DNA of 50,024 bases from Candidatus Acidiferrum typicum (GTDB lineage: Bacteria; Acidobacteriota; Terriglobia; Acidiferrales; UBA7541). Made by a program: the position numbers and the translations under genes. Each line of letters begins with the position of its first letter. The first letter of the stretch is position 1. The notes beneath the pieces were generated by a model. The model saw only the letters and a list, made by a program, of their open reading frames with translations, was not told where the DNA came from and did no database searches. The stretch is taken from positions 605 through 50,628 of the forward strand of contig DLMH01000092.1 in NCBI GenBank assembly GCA_002478115.1, read 5' to 3'. Below, in pieces: positions 1-7,453 of this stretch.

Positions 1-76
1 TGCGAGCGCCGCCCATTACCGGGCACTTGGATTCGGTTGACATGTTTTGCTCCTGCTTGGCGAGTTCTTTTTCCAT
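1..76 (-). CDS. katG: Catalase-peroxidase KatG, N-terminal fragment cut by the window edge
   Basis: Only the first 25 codons are inside the window. From the ATG at 76 the frame gives a short leader and then MSTESKCPVMGGAR, the typical opening of bacterial KatG, a haem enzyme that removes H2O2 by catalase and peroxidase reactions. A GGAGG site lies eight bases before the ATG at 76; a second in-frame ATG at 43 begins exactly at the MSTESKCP motif. The gene lies downstream of the PerR-type regulator on the same strand with a gap of about 108 bases, a pairing common for peroxide-stress regulators and katG. The catalytic domain is not visible, so the call rests on the N-terminal motif plus context. 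Confidence 0.72.
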   Translation of the reverse strand, partial: MEKELAKQEQNMSTESKCPVMGGAR

Positions 77-184
77 GAGTTCATCCTCCTTCGTACTAGC
101 CCAAAAAGACTGCGATGAAATACAAAACCATCCTGGCTTTCTCATTCGCGCAATCGCCGGCCGCGCTTTGCCGACGCGCGCCAT

Positions 185-640
185 TCATCGGGTACCCACG
201 TGCCTGCGACACTTAACGGGAAGCGTGTCGCGGAGCGCGCACTTCGTGCAGAGTCCCCGGAAAATGAGTTCGCATTCGCGAAGCATCCGCTTACCGAGAG
301 AGCGCGAGGCAGGCCTGGGCACGTCGTACCACTCGATGTCCTCAACATTGCCGCAGCGGTCGCAGATGAAGTGGTGATGCCGCATGCCTTTCGCATCGAA
401 TCGCGCGGCGCGGCCCTCGACGGCCACTTCACGCACCAAACCCGCCTGCACCAGGTCCCGCAGATTGTTATAAGTCGTGGCCCTTGAAGAGCGCGGATCC
501 ACGCGATTCACGGCTTCGAAGATTTGCGCAGCCGTGGGATGACTGTTGTGTTCCATCAAGAATGCCATCACGGCATAGCGCTGCGGAGTGCACCGCAACC
601 CGCTGCCTCCCAAGGACCGTTTAATCGCCTCGGCGTCCAT
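185..640 (-). CDS. perR: Fur-family peroxide-type transcriptional repressor (PerR-like)
   Basis: A 151-residue protein of normal Fur-family length. Residues 1-80 form the winged helix (LRCTPQRYAVMAFL, then an SRATTYNNLRDL recognition region). The dimerisation and metal domain follows: Asp82, His88-His90 and a Glu/Asp patch near 100 resemble the regulatory metal site, and two CxxC pairs (Cys93/96 and Cys131/134) would hold the structural zinc. Placement directly upstream of katG and a palindromic box touching its own start favour a PerR role, meaning metal-catalysed oxidation releases repression of peroxide defence and of itself. A plain Fur or Zur role cannot be excluded from sequence alone. 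Confidence 0.9.
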   Translation of the reverse strand: MDAEAIKRSLGGSGLRCTPQRYAVMAFLMEHNSHPTAAQIFEAVNRVDPRSSRATTYNNLRDLVQAGLVREVAVEGRAARFDAKGMRHHHFICDRCGNVEDIEWYDVPRPASRSLGKRMLRECELIFRGLCTKCALRDTLPVKCRRHVGTR

Positions 641-647
641 GAAGAAT

Positions 648-662
648 TTAGATTCTATCTAA
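648..662. promoter_or_regulatory. PerR/Fur-type operator box
   Basis: TTAGATTCTATCTAA is a perfect inverted repeat (TTAGAT, TCT spacer, ATCTAA). Its size and AT-rich arms resemble the Bacillus PerR box. It starts eight bases upstream of the perR start codon and lies in the perR-oxyR divergent spacer, so autorepression is the likely role. Binding is inferred. Confidence 0.6.
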
Positions 663-810
663 TGTGACATTTTGTCAAGACTTATGCTTTTGGTTGCTGC
701 TGCGAGCAGAAAACTGGCGGATGCCGTATTGAGTATCACCTGCAGCCATGTTGGGTTCCTCCTGCGCGAAGCCTAGACCCATACCTGCCAAAGGTCTAAT
801 ATATCGTCGC

Positions 811-823
811 TATGGGACCCATA
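811..823. promoter_or_regulatory. Small palindrome upstream of the OxyR-like gene
   Basis: TATGGGACCCATA is symmetric around its central base and ends 40 bases before the OxyR-like start codon. It could be an operator in the oxyR promoter region. No known consensus was recognised, so the role is a guess from position and symmetry. Confidence 0.3.
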
Positions 824-863
824 AGGAAAAGAAAGCAAAACTCCCTGGCGACCGAGCTGAAAC

Positions 864-1820
864 ATGGAACTCCATCAATTGCGCTACTTTTGTGCGGTCG
901 CGTACAACGGTAACTTCACGCGCGCCGCCAAAGCCGAGAATGTGGCGCAACCCTCACTATCACAACAGATTCTGAAGCTTGAAGCTGAACTCGGTGCCAA
1001 GCTTTTCGATCGTTTCCCGCGCTCTGTAAGATTAACTCAATTTGGAAGGACGTTCCTCTTCAGGGCGGAGGCCATCCTCAGACAGGTCGGCGAGGCAAGA
1101 ACCGAAATTGAGGAGCTGGCGGGTGCGGAAAAAGGAAGAGTAGTCATTGGAGCGATTCCGACCATCGCGCCGTATTTTCTGCCGCCAGTGCTTACAGGTT
1201 TCACGCGCCAACATCCGACCATAGCTGTCAGCGTTATGGAAGAAACCACTCCCATTCTGCTGGAGCGCTTGCACGATGGGCGGATTGATCTCGCCTTACT
1301 TGTGCTGCCCGTACTAGGAGAAGAGTTGATTTGTGAGGATCTTTTCCGCGAACCGTTCTTTATCGTTGTACCACCGAAACATCATTTGGCATCAAGAAAG
1401 ATGATTGATTTGCAAGAGATTAGAACTGATCCTTTTTTGCTTCTAAAAGAAGGCCACTGTTTTCGTGAGAATGTGATCATGACTTGCCGCGAGTCAAAGC
1501 TGGAGCCAAACCTGGTCTTTGAAAGTGGTCAGTTTTCAACGATTCTTGCGATGGTATCCGCAGGGATGGGAGTTTCAGTAGTCCCGGCCATGGCAGTCGC
1601 GAATCGGCAGAGGTGCAAGTTCATACGGATCAGAGATCAACGGGCAAGTAGAAGAGTGGGTTTGGCGCAGCTGAAACACCATTTCGCGACTGTGGCGCAC
1701 CGAGCGCTGGTGGAGCACCTGAGGCATAGCGCCCGTGAACGCTGCATGTACCGGTCTTCGAGAACATCACAAATTCCCTTGGTTTCGGCTCGCTGCACAG
1801 ACCAGAAGGCGACCCAATAG
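864..1820 (+). CDS. oxyR: LysR-family regulator, OxyR-type peroxide sensor
   Basis: A 318-residue LysR-type regulator. The N-terminal winged helix-turn-helix (MELHQLRYFCAVA, then PSLSQQILKLEAELG) spans about residues 1-60, and the periplasmic-binding-like effector domain covers about 90-300. The telling feature is LKEGHCFRENVIMTC: Cys199 and Cys208 have the nine-residue spacing and even the numbering of the redox pair of E. coli OxyR, in the matching GHC-x-R context. The protein is therefore probably a thiol peroxide sensor activating antioxidant genes. It is transcribed divergently from perR across 223 bases. The last 30 or so residues are basic and family-atypical, and may be a readthrough extension. 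Confidence 0.85.
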   Translation: MELHQLRYFCAVAYNGNFTRAAKAENVAQPSLSQQILKLEAELGAKLFDRFPRSVRLTQFGRTFLFRAEAILRQVGEARTEIEELAGAEKGRVVIGAIPTIAPYFLPPVLTGFTRQHPTIAVSVMEETTPILLERLHDGRIDLALLVLPVLGEELICEDLFREPFFIVVPPKHHLASRKMIDLQEIRTDPFLLLKEGHCFRENVIMTCRESKLEPNLVFESGQFSTILAMVSAGMGVSVVPAMAVANRQRCKFIRIRDQRASRRVGLAQLKHHFATVAHRALVEHLRHSARERCMYRSSRTSQIPLVSARCTDQKATQ

Positions 1821-1979
1821 GATCAAATCTCGGCAGAAAATTCCAAACCGTGGACGACGTTCCTAATGACGATGGGATGATTAAATACTTGGGTCTCTGG
1901 GGGGGGCTGGCCACAAACGGCGTTCGGGTCCCTAGCCTTGTAAGTGGATAACCATACTGAACGCGGCGCAGGAGGCCGC

Positions 1980-2646
1980 CAGTATGGGACGTCTCAAGGG
2001 CGACGATCTCCTCGTCGCTGTACGGCTCCGGAGGATTCTGCTCGTGCTCCGGCCAGTCGCTTTTTTGGATGTTGAGCTTGAGCCGGAGCCACTGGTTGAA
2101 GAACGTCACGACCGCCATCATCTGCTTGCCGACGTATTCCGGTTCATAGTTAGCCATGAGTTCGTTGCGGAAAGCGAGCACGTCGTTCCGGCTAAACTCG
2201 TCCACGAATTTCTTCGGAACAATAGTCAGGAACGACGTGAGGAAACGGCGCTTCTCTCCGACTGTCTTGTATGGACGCTTCGCAAGTTCCAAGTTGGCGA
2301 GGTATGCGTCTACTTCGTCTTTAATGACTTTCCTCCCCAATTGAACAAGGTTTGGTCTGGGAGCGGCGGTGTTACCGCTCAGCCTCTCATGCTCTACCTG
2401 ATTAAGCTTGACCTTGCGTTTGTGCTGAGCCTCCAACGCGTCCGAGCCAACAGGTATCCACGTGTTATTGAAGTTGAGGAAGTAAGAACCTTCGGTGTGC
2501 TTCTCCTCCGTGGCCCTGCCGTTCGCGCCTTTCACGAGCACGACATTCGGCTTGATTTTACCGTTCGGGTGATACGCAGCACGTGCGTACCGCCAGCGCT
2601 TGCCTTGAAGCTTCACGTACTTGTAGATCGAAAATTTTCCAGCCAT
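1980..2646 (-). pseudogene. Tyrosine recombinase (phage-type integrase), truncated after the core-binding domain
   Basis: From the ATG at 2646 (MAGKFSIYKYVKLQGKRW, preceded by AGAGGAA) the protein shows an arm-binding N-terminus and a SAM-like core-binding domain ending near the YSDEEIVAL motif that normally opens the catalytic domain. After about position 1980 integrase similarity stops. The frame stays open to 1630 but its product there is unrelated and antisense to the end of the OxyR-like gene. The catalytic R-H-R-Y residues are therefore missing. It starts 91 bases from the 3' end of tRNA-Ser, the standard location of an island integrase, and points to an old integration event followed by deletion. 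Confidence 0.78.
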
Positions 2647-2736
2647 AAGAAATTCCTCTGTTTGGCTAATACTGAGATTTGAGGATTTCTTAGGAAATGC
2701 TTTAGGAAGGAATCCAACCCATTGAAAACAAAGAAC

Positions 2737-2826
2737 TGGCGGAGGAGGAGGGATTCGAACCCCCGAGGCCCTTTCGAGCCTAACGGTTTTCAAGACCGCC
2801 GGTTTCAACCGCTCACCCACTCCTCC
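2737..2826 (-). tRNA. tRNA-Ser(UGA)
   Basis: The complement folds as a class II tRNA: acceptor GGAGGAG pairs with CTCCTCC, followed by discriminator G and an encoded CCA (2737-2739). The T-loop reads GGTTCGAATCC, and the anticodon loop CTTGAAA carries UGA. The long variable arm (about TAGGCTCGAAAGGGCCT) is typical of serine tRNAs. Integrase fragments on both sides show that this gene has served as an integration target. Confidence 0.95.
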
Positions 2827-2830
2827 GTTT

Positions 2831-3000
2831 TTAATTATAACGTGCAACTACACTTAGCGGGGCTTTTGGTGACACTTTTGGGGTCGATTGCTGCATTTTG
2901 GCGCAAGGTGTCACCAAATCGTCACCAAAACCTTCGAGTTTCGCGACCGCATTCCGCTTGGAATCGAGATTTGTATGCGTGTAGCGCATGGTTACGGTGA
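2831..3000 (-). pseudogene. Tyrosine recombinase C-terminal remnant
   Basis: This frame ends five bases before the 5' end of tRNA-Ser and reads TVTMRYTHTNLDSKRNAVAKL followed by a tail rich in Ser and Lys. MRYTHTNLDSKR closely resembles the active-site tyrosine region that closes many phage-type integrases. Nothing upstream of about position 3000 continues the family, so only the last 50 or so residues survive. It lies on the other side of the tRNA from the N-terminal fragment at 1980-2646, so the two are more likely relics of different integrases than halves of one gene. Confidence 0.65.
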
Positions 3001-3222
3001 CAGTCGAATACCATCTGCGATACGGCCAAGGAAAGGAACCCGATATTCCCCTTCGCGCTCGGCGTTCCGCACTGGAGTATCGTTGACCCAAATACCGCCG
3101 GTGGATTGCCCGAGCAGAAAACAGAAGTTTTCCGCCGTGTGCGAGACGAGATCGAGGACAAGGTTAAACAATTCGTAGCCGATACCGCACAACTAAAGGC
3201 AAGTGAGCTTTCCATCGCGTGA
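3001..3222 (+). pseudogene. ArsC-type arsenate reductase / low-molecular-weight protein tyrosine phosphatase, C-terminal remnant
   Basis: One frame reads ICDTAKERNPIFPF..GVPHWSIVDPN and then TEVFRRVRDEIEDKVKQFV, stopping at 3222. This matches the second half of LMW-phosphatase-fold arsenate reductases: the D-x-A-x-E-x-x-P-x-FP segment, the H-W-x-x-x-DP loop and the F-R-x-V-R-DEI helix. The N-terminal C-x5-R active-site loop is absent, and an in-frame TGA lies at 2998-3000, next to the integrase relic. It is a non-functional fragment left by a recombination junction near 3000, not annotatable as an intact gene. Confidence 0.6.
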
Positions 3223-3308
3223 TGAATCCAGGCCCTAGGGGCGTGCCCCCCTTTGCCATAAGGAGCGTCGCTTGCTTTTTAACTCGGCGTTCACCGGCCG
3301 GTAACGAA

Positions 3309-4145
3309 ATGGACTCAACATTCCCCAAGAGTATTCCCATTAAAATGCAGGACGTAAATCAATCACAGCTCGAGGAGCTGATTCAGAATCTGAATCTTCT
3401 TCGTTCCGAAATGCTTGAGCTGGAAACTTCCGGCCTGATCGCTGCCACAGAAGTGCATCCCGAGCACCATGCAACTGCCAGGAATCTCATGCATTACCTC
3501 GCGCTTCGCCGCCACGATATACGCCAGTTGCAGTCAAAGCTTGCGGGCTTGGGACTGTCATCGCTGGGCGGAACTGAGCCGCATGTACTCAGCTCTTTGC
3601 ACGCGATATTGAATGTACTCCACAAGCTTGCCGGTTCCGCGGAGAGTGCGCTGGCCTCGGAGGCGGTTCCGGAACTTGTGGAGGGCGATGCTCTCCTTGA
3701 GAAGAACAGTGAAGCCCTGCTTGGCGCAGCTCCCGTAGCCCGTCACGTTCGAATTATGGTAACCATGCCACCGGAAGCCGCAACGAAATATGAGCTGGTT
3801 CGAGACCTTCTGGCCCAAGGGATGGACTGCATGCGTATTAATTGTGCCCATGGCGGTCCCGACGCGTGGTCAGGAATGATCCGCAACCTTCGTCGCGCCG
3901 AAACGGAAACGAACAAACGCTGCAAAGTTGCGATGGATTTGGCCGGTCCCAAGCTGCGCACTGGGCCTATCGAGCCGGGACCCACGATGTTGAAGTATCG
4001 CCCGCAGCGGGACACTTTCGGCCGCGTAGTTTCGCCGGCGCGAATCCTCGGCGACATTCTGCAACGCATGCAGCCTCACCATGAGAAGAAGCGTTCGATG
4101 TTGCGAAAGCTTCACCTGGCCGCCGCTTTTCACGCCGAGGCATGA
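3309..4145 (+). pseudogene. Pyruvate-kinase-like protein, truncated before the catalytic barrel
   Basis: The frame is open from 3219; ATG 3309 is a likely start (3343 is an alternative). The N-terminal helical region (about residues 20-150) and the segment VRIMVTMPPEAATKYELV, GMDCMRINCAHGG and MDLAGPKLRTGPIEPG belong to a long pyruvate-kinase-like family in which this part starts the barrel. Similarity stops after RVVSPARI, and the final 30 or so residues (LGDILQRMQ onward) look random. Relatives are, from memory, around twice as long, so most of the barrel is missing. With the adjacent integrase and ArsC remnants this suggests a deletion junction near 4045. The short product could still be expressed, but enzyme activity is unlikely. 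Confidence 0.65.
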
Positions 4146-4222
4146 CCGTTTGTTTAAAACTCCTGCGACAGAGACGGCACAGGGGCACATGATTTAACAT
4201 CCATAAAGCGGTCAAACAACAG

Positions 4223-6916
4223 ATGACAACACCGGATGCGGATAGCACGCCAGGGGCTTCGGTCAACGACGCTGGAACGGCAGGGTCTAAGCCCGCGGGG
4301 CCACCGGCTCGCCCGAACGAGCCGCTGATTCCAACGAAGACGAAGAACCAGAATATTCATGTTTCCCCGGCAGTCCTCGACGCCGCCCGAAAAGACGGCG
4401 AAGAACTGCTCCGGGACTTGCGAACGTCTCTAGGTGGCCTAACGCAAGCCGAGGCCGAAGAGCGGGCGCGCACGACCGGTCCGAATGAGGTTGCACAAGA
4501 GCGGAAGCAAGGCTGGCTCATCCGCGTTCTGAAAATCATCCGCAACCCGCTGGTGATCCTGCTGACGACTTTGTCGGCAGTTTCCTTCCTTACAGGCGAC
4601 GCGCGCGCCGGCACTGTGATGGCGGTTATGGTGGCGCTGAGTGTGGGACTCCGCTTCTGGCAAGAAGCCCGGGCGGACGCCGCCGCAGAGAAGCTCAAGG
4701 CCATGATCCATGTGACCGCTACGGTCGTGCGGGACGGCGCGGCGCGGGAGATACCACTCCGGGACTTAGTGCCTGGGGACATCATCAAGCTGGCCGCCGG
4801 CGACATGATTCCAGGCGACGTCCGGCTGCTGTCTTCGAAAGACCTTTTCGTGAGCCAAGGCAGCCTTACGGGTGAGTCGCTCCCGGTCGAGAAGTTCCAC
4901 GACCCCGAGACGAAAGAAGAGAGTTCACCCACTGAACTCAACAACATCTGCTTCATGGGGACGAGCGTCGAGAGCGGCACGGCGACGGCAGCCGTGGTCA
5001 CCACGGGGGTACAAACCTACCTGGGGAGCATGGCCCGCTCAATCACCGGGGAACGAGTGCAGACGAGCTTCGACCAGGGCCTCAACCGTTTCACATGGCT
5101 CATGATGCAGTTTATGGTCGTTATGGTGCCTCTGGTTTTCCTTATCAACGGTTTCACCAAGCACGATTGGAAGGGAGCCTTCTTCTTCGCACTGGCTGTG
5201 GCCGTAGGCCTCACTCCCGAGATGCTGCCTATGATCGTCTCCGTCTGCCTCTCCAAAGGCGCCCTCTCCATGAGCCGCAAGAAAGTGATCGTCAAGCGGC
5301 TTAACTCCATCCAGAACTTCGGGGCCATGGACATGTTGTGCACCGACAAGACGGGCACGCTCACTGAGGACCGTGTTGTCCTCATGCGGCATTGCAACGT
5401 CGCTGGGCGTGAAACCGAGGACGTGCTCCTGGACGGGTACCTGATAAGTTACTTCCAGACGGGCCTGAAAAACCTGCTCGACCGGGCGATTCTGGATAGT
5501 TCCGACTTCCACGGGAAGACGGTTGTCGAGAAATATAAGAAGCTGGATGAGCTCCCGTTTGACTTCACTCGACGCATGATGTCGGTCCTGGTGGAGGACG
5601 CCGCAGGTAAGGCCATCCTCCTCACCAAGGGGGCTCCGGAAGAGGTCTTCCTGCGCTGCTCGCACTTTGAACTTGACGGTAAGCTGTCTGAAATGCACCC
5701 GGAGCTGATGGTCGGGCTAGAACAAGAGTACGACAGCCTCAGCAACGACGGCTACCGCGTGCTGGCTGTGGCGACAAAGGACCTGCCCGGGAAGCAAATT
5801 TGCACCAAGGACGACGAGCGCGAACTCGTACTCAGAGGGTACGTTGCGTTCCTGGACCCGCCCAAGGACACCGCGGCCCGCGCCCTTGCGGCGTTGCACA
5901 ACCATGGCGTAGCCGTAAAAATCCTCACCGGGGATAACCACCTTATCAGCCGCAAGGTGTGCAAGGACGTTGGCCTCTCAGCCGACCCCATGCTGTTGGG
6001 CGGCGACGTGGAGAAAATGTCCGATGCCGAACTGGGCGAGGCAGCCGAGAAGGCGGTGCTGTTCGCCCGCCTCTCTCCCGCGCACAAAGAGCGGGTCATC
6101 CGTCTTCTTCGGGGCAAGGGGCATGTCGTCGGATTCATGGGCGACGGAATCAACGACGCTCCTGCCTTGCGAGCGGCGGACGTCGGCATCTCGGTAGACA
6201 CCGCCACTGACATCGCCAAGGAGTCGGCGGATCTCATCTTGCTTGAGAAGGACCTCATGGTGCTGCAAGGGGGCGTTATCGAGGGCCGTAAGGTCTTCGC
6301 GAACATCGTTAAGTACATCCGGATGGGAGCGAGTTCCAACTTCGGGAACATGTTCAGCGTGCTCGGGGCGAGTGCCTTCCTCCCCTTCCTGCCGATGGCC
6401 CCAATTCAGGTGTTGACGAACAATCTCCTGTATGACTTCTCGCAGGTGCCGATCCCAGCGGACGCCGTGGACGAAGAGCAAGTGAGTCGGCCGCGGCCCT
6501 GGAACATTAGCGAAATCAAGCGCTTCATTTTCTTTATCGGCCCCATCAGCTCGATTTTCGACTATACGACTTTCTTCGTCATGCTCTGGATCTTCAAATG
6601 CTGGGACCCATCCCGAGCGTCGCTATTTCAGACCGGCTGGTTCGTCGAATCGTTGATGACGCAGACGCTCATCATCCATGTCATTCGTACAAATAAGATT
6701 CCCTTTCTGCAGAGCCGAGCGAGTTGGGCGCTGACGGTCACAACATTAGCAATCATGGCTTTTGGGATGTGGCTGCCCTATTCCCCGTTGGCCTCCGCGC
6801 TGGGCTTCACGCACCTGCCGCGGATGTACTGGCCAATCCTTATGCTCACGCTGCTCGGCTACGTGGGCCTTACGCAGATCATCAAGGTGTGGCTGCTGCG
6901 AAGGCAATGGATCTAA
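4223..6916 (+). CDS. mgtA: Magnesium-transporting P-type ATPase (MgtA/MgtB type)
   Basis: An 897-residue P-type ATPase of class IIIB. In order: a Pro/Ala-rich N-terminal tail (1-45), a cation-ATPase N-terminal domain, the first membrane hairpin (about 105-145), the actuator domain with SQGSLTGESLPVEK, the membrane segment with GLTPEMLPMIV, the phosphorylation site DKTGTLT with Asp375, the nucleotide-binding domain, the GDGINDAP hinge, and a six-helix C-terminal membrane block. The GLTPEMLPM motif and C-terminal organisation are those of Mg2+ importers. Family members pump Mg2+ inward at the expense of ATP. No MgtC gene or obvious leader ORF is next to it. The remnant of a different P-type ATPase lies just downstream. 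Confidence 0.93.
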   Translation: MTTPDADSTPGASVNDAGTAGSKPAGPPARPNEPLIPTKTKNQNIHVSPAVLDAARKDGEELLRDLRTSLGGLTQAEAEERARTTGPNEVAQERKQGWLIRVLKIIRNPLVILLTTLSAVSFLTGDARAGTVMAVMVALSVGLRFWQEARADAAAEKLKAMIHVTATVVRDGAAREIPLRDLVPGDIIKLAAGDMIPGDVRLLSSKDLFVSQGSLTGESLPVEKFHDPETKEESSPTELNNICFMGTSVESGTATAAVVTTGVQTYLGSMARSITGERVQTSFDQGLNRFTWLMMQFMVVMVPLVFLINGFTKHDWKGAFFFALAVAVGLTPEMLPMIVSVCLSKGALSMSRKKVIVKRLNSIQNFGAMDMLCTDKTGTLTEDRVVLMRHCNVAGRETEDVLLDGYLISYFQTGLKNLLDRAILDSSDFHGKTVVEKYKKLDELPFDFTRRMMSVLVEDAAGKAILLTKGAPEEVFLRCSHFELDGKLSEMHPELMVGLEQEYDSLSNDGYRVLAVATKDLPGKQICTKDDERELVLRGYVAFLDPPKDTAARALAALHNHGVAVKILTGDNHLISRKVCKDVGLSADPMLLGGDVEKMSDAELGEAAEKAVLFARLSPAHKERVIRLLRGKGHVVGFMGDGINDAPALRAADVGISVDTATDIAKESADLILLEKDLMVLQGGVIEGRKVFANIVKYIRMGASSNFGNMFSVLGASAFLPFLPMAPIQVLTNNLLYDFSQVPIPADAVDEEQVSRPRPWNISEIKRFIFFIGPISSIFDYTTFFVMLWIFKCWDPSRASLFQTGWFVESLMTQTLIIHVIRTNKIPFLQSRASWALTVTTLAIMAFGMWLPYSPLASALGFTHLPRMYWPILMLTLLGYVGLTQIIKVWLLRRQWI

Positions 6917-7000
6917 AGCGGCAGTTCCGGCGAAGGCACTATTGGATGCGCGGTTGCAGCACACTCGAAACCGGTTTTTACAGGCCGCGCATCGTTGTCT

Positions 7001-7153
7001 TTAGGCGATCTTGAGGCGATGGAATACGGGGACTTTGACAATGTCCACCATGAATGCAAAGACAACTGCCCCCGCCAACGTTCCTCCCATCACGAGTAAT
7101 GGCAGGGGTTCCATGGAGATCCCGCGATTCGCCATCGTTGAGGCGATCAACAT
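7001..7153 (-). pseudogene. P-type ATPase C-terminal remnant
   Basis: A frame on the minus strand ends at 7001 and reads MLIASTMANRGISMEPLPLL, then VMGGTLAGAVVFAF and MVDIVKVPVFHRLKIA. This hydrophobic segment plus the VKVPVFxRLxIA tail is the usual end of proton- or metal-efflux P-type ATPases. An in-frame TGA sits immediately upstream of the ATG at 7153, and no other catalytic motif is found between 7154 and 7453. It is opposite in strand to mgtA, so it is not a duplicated mgtA tail. The rest of 6917-7453 shows no gene. Confidence 0.6.
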
Positions 7154-7355
7154 TCATCGGATACCTCCCGGCCATGGAAGTGCCGGTGTTCGTAGGGAGC
7201 CGCTGCATGAATACACTCAATTCACTGTCCAAAAAATCCGGCGCGAAACATTATATCTTGCAACCATGCTTCGCGAGGTTCCCTCAAAAGGCTGGGGGGT
7301 GAGGAAGTAAACGGGCCATAATTTGCCATGAGATCTCAGGAAGTCGTGATATTAT

Positions 7356-7371
7356 GCGTTACAGTAAACGG
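7356..7371. promoter_or_regulatory. Probable LacI-family operator, copy 1 (before GH51)
   Basis: GCGTTACAGTAAACGG is identical to the 16-mer at 16793-16808 and matches the complement of 11816-11831 at 14 of 16 positions. The GTAAACG core is typical of LacI/GalR-family operators. It lies 83 bases before the GH51 start, next to a possible -10 element (TATTAT or TACAGT). The local LacI regulator gene is the obvious candidate to bind it. Confidence 0.65.
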
Positions 7372-7453
7372 TTCTTTTATGGCATTTTGTGCGGGATTCT
7401 CGGGAAAACGCTTCCTCCCAAAGAAAATCAGCGTGGGCTAGAGGAGAGCAAGT

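Noticed and set aside
1630..2847. 405-codon minus-strand frame as an intact integrase
   Set aside because: Only the part from 2646 to about 1980 looks like an integrase. The start extends through tRNA-Ser, and the end is antisense to the OxyR gene with no catalytic motif.
2888..3178. 96-codon plus-strand frame across the ArsC remnant
   Set aside because: The family similarity is in a different frame that ends at 3222; this frame has none.
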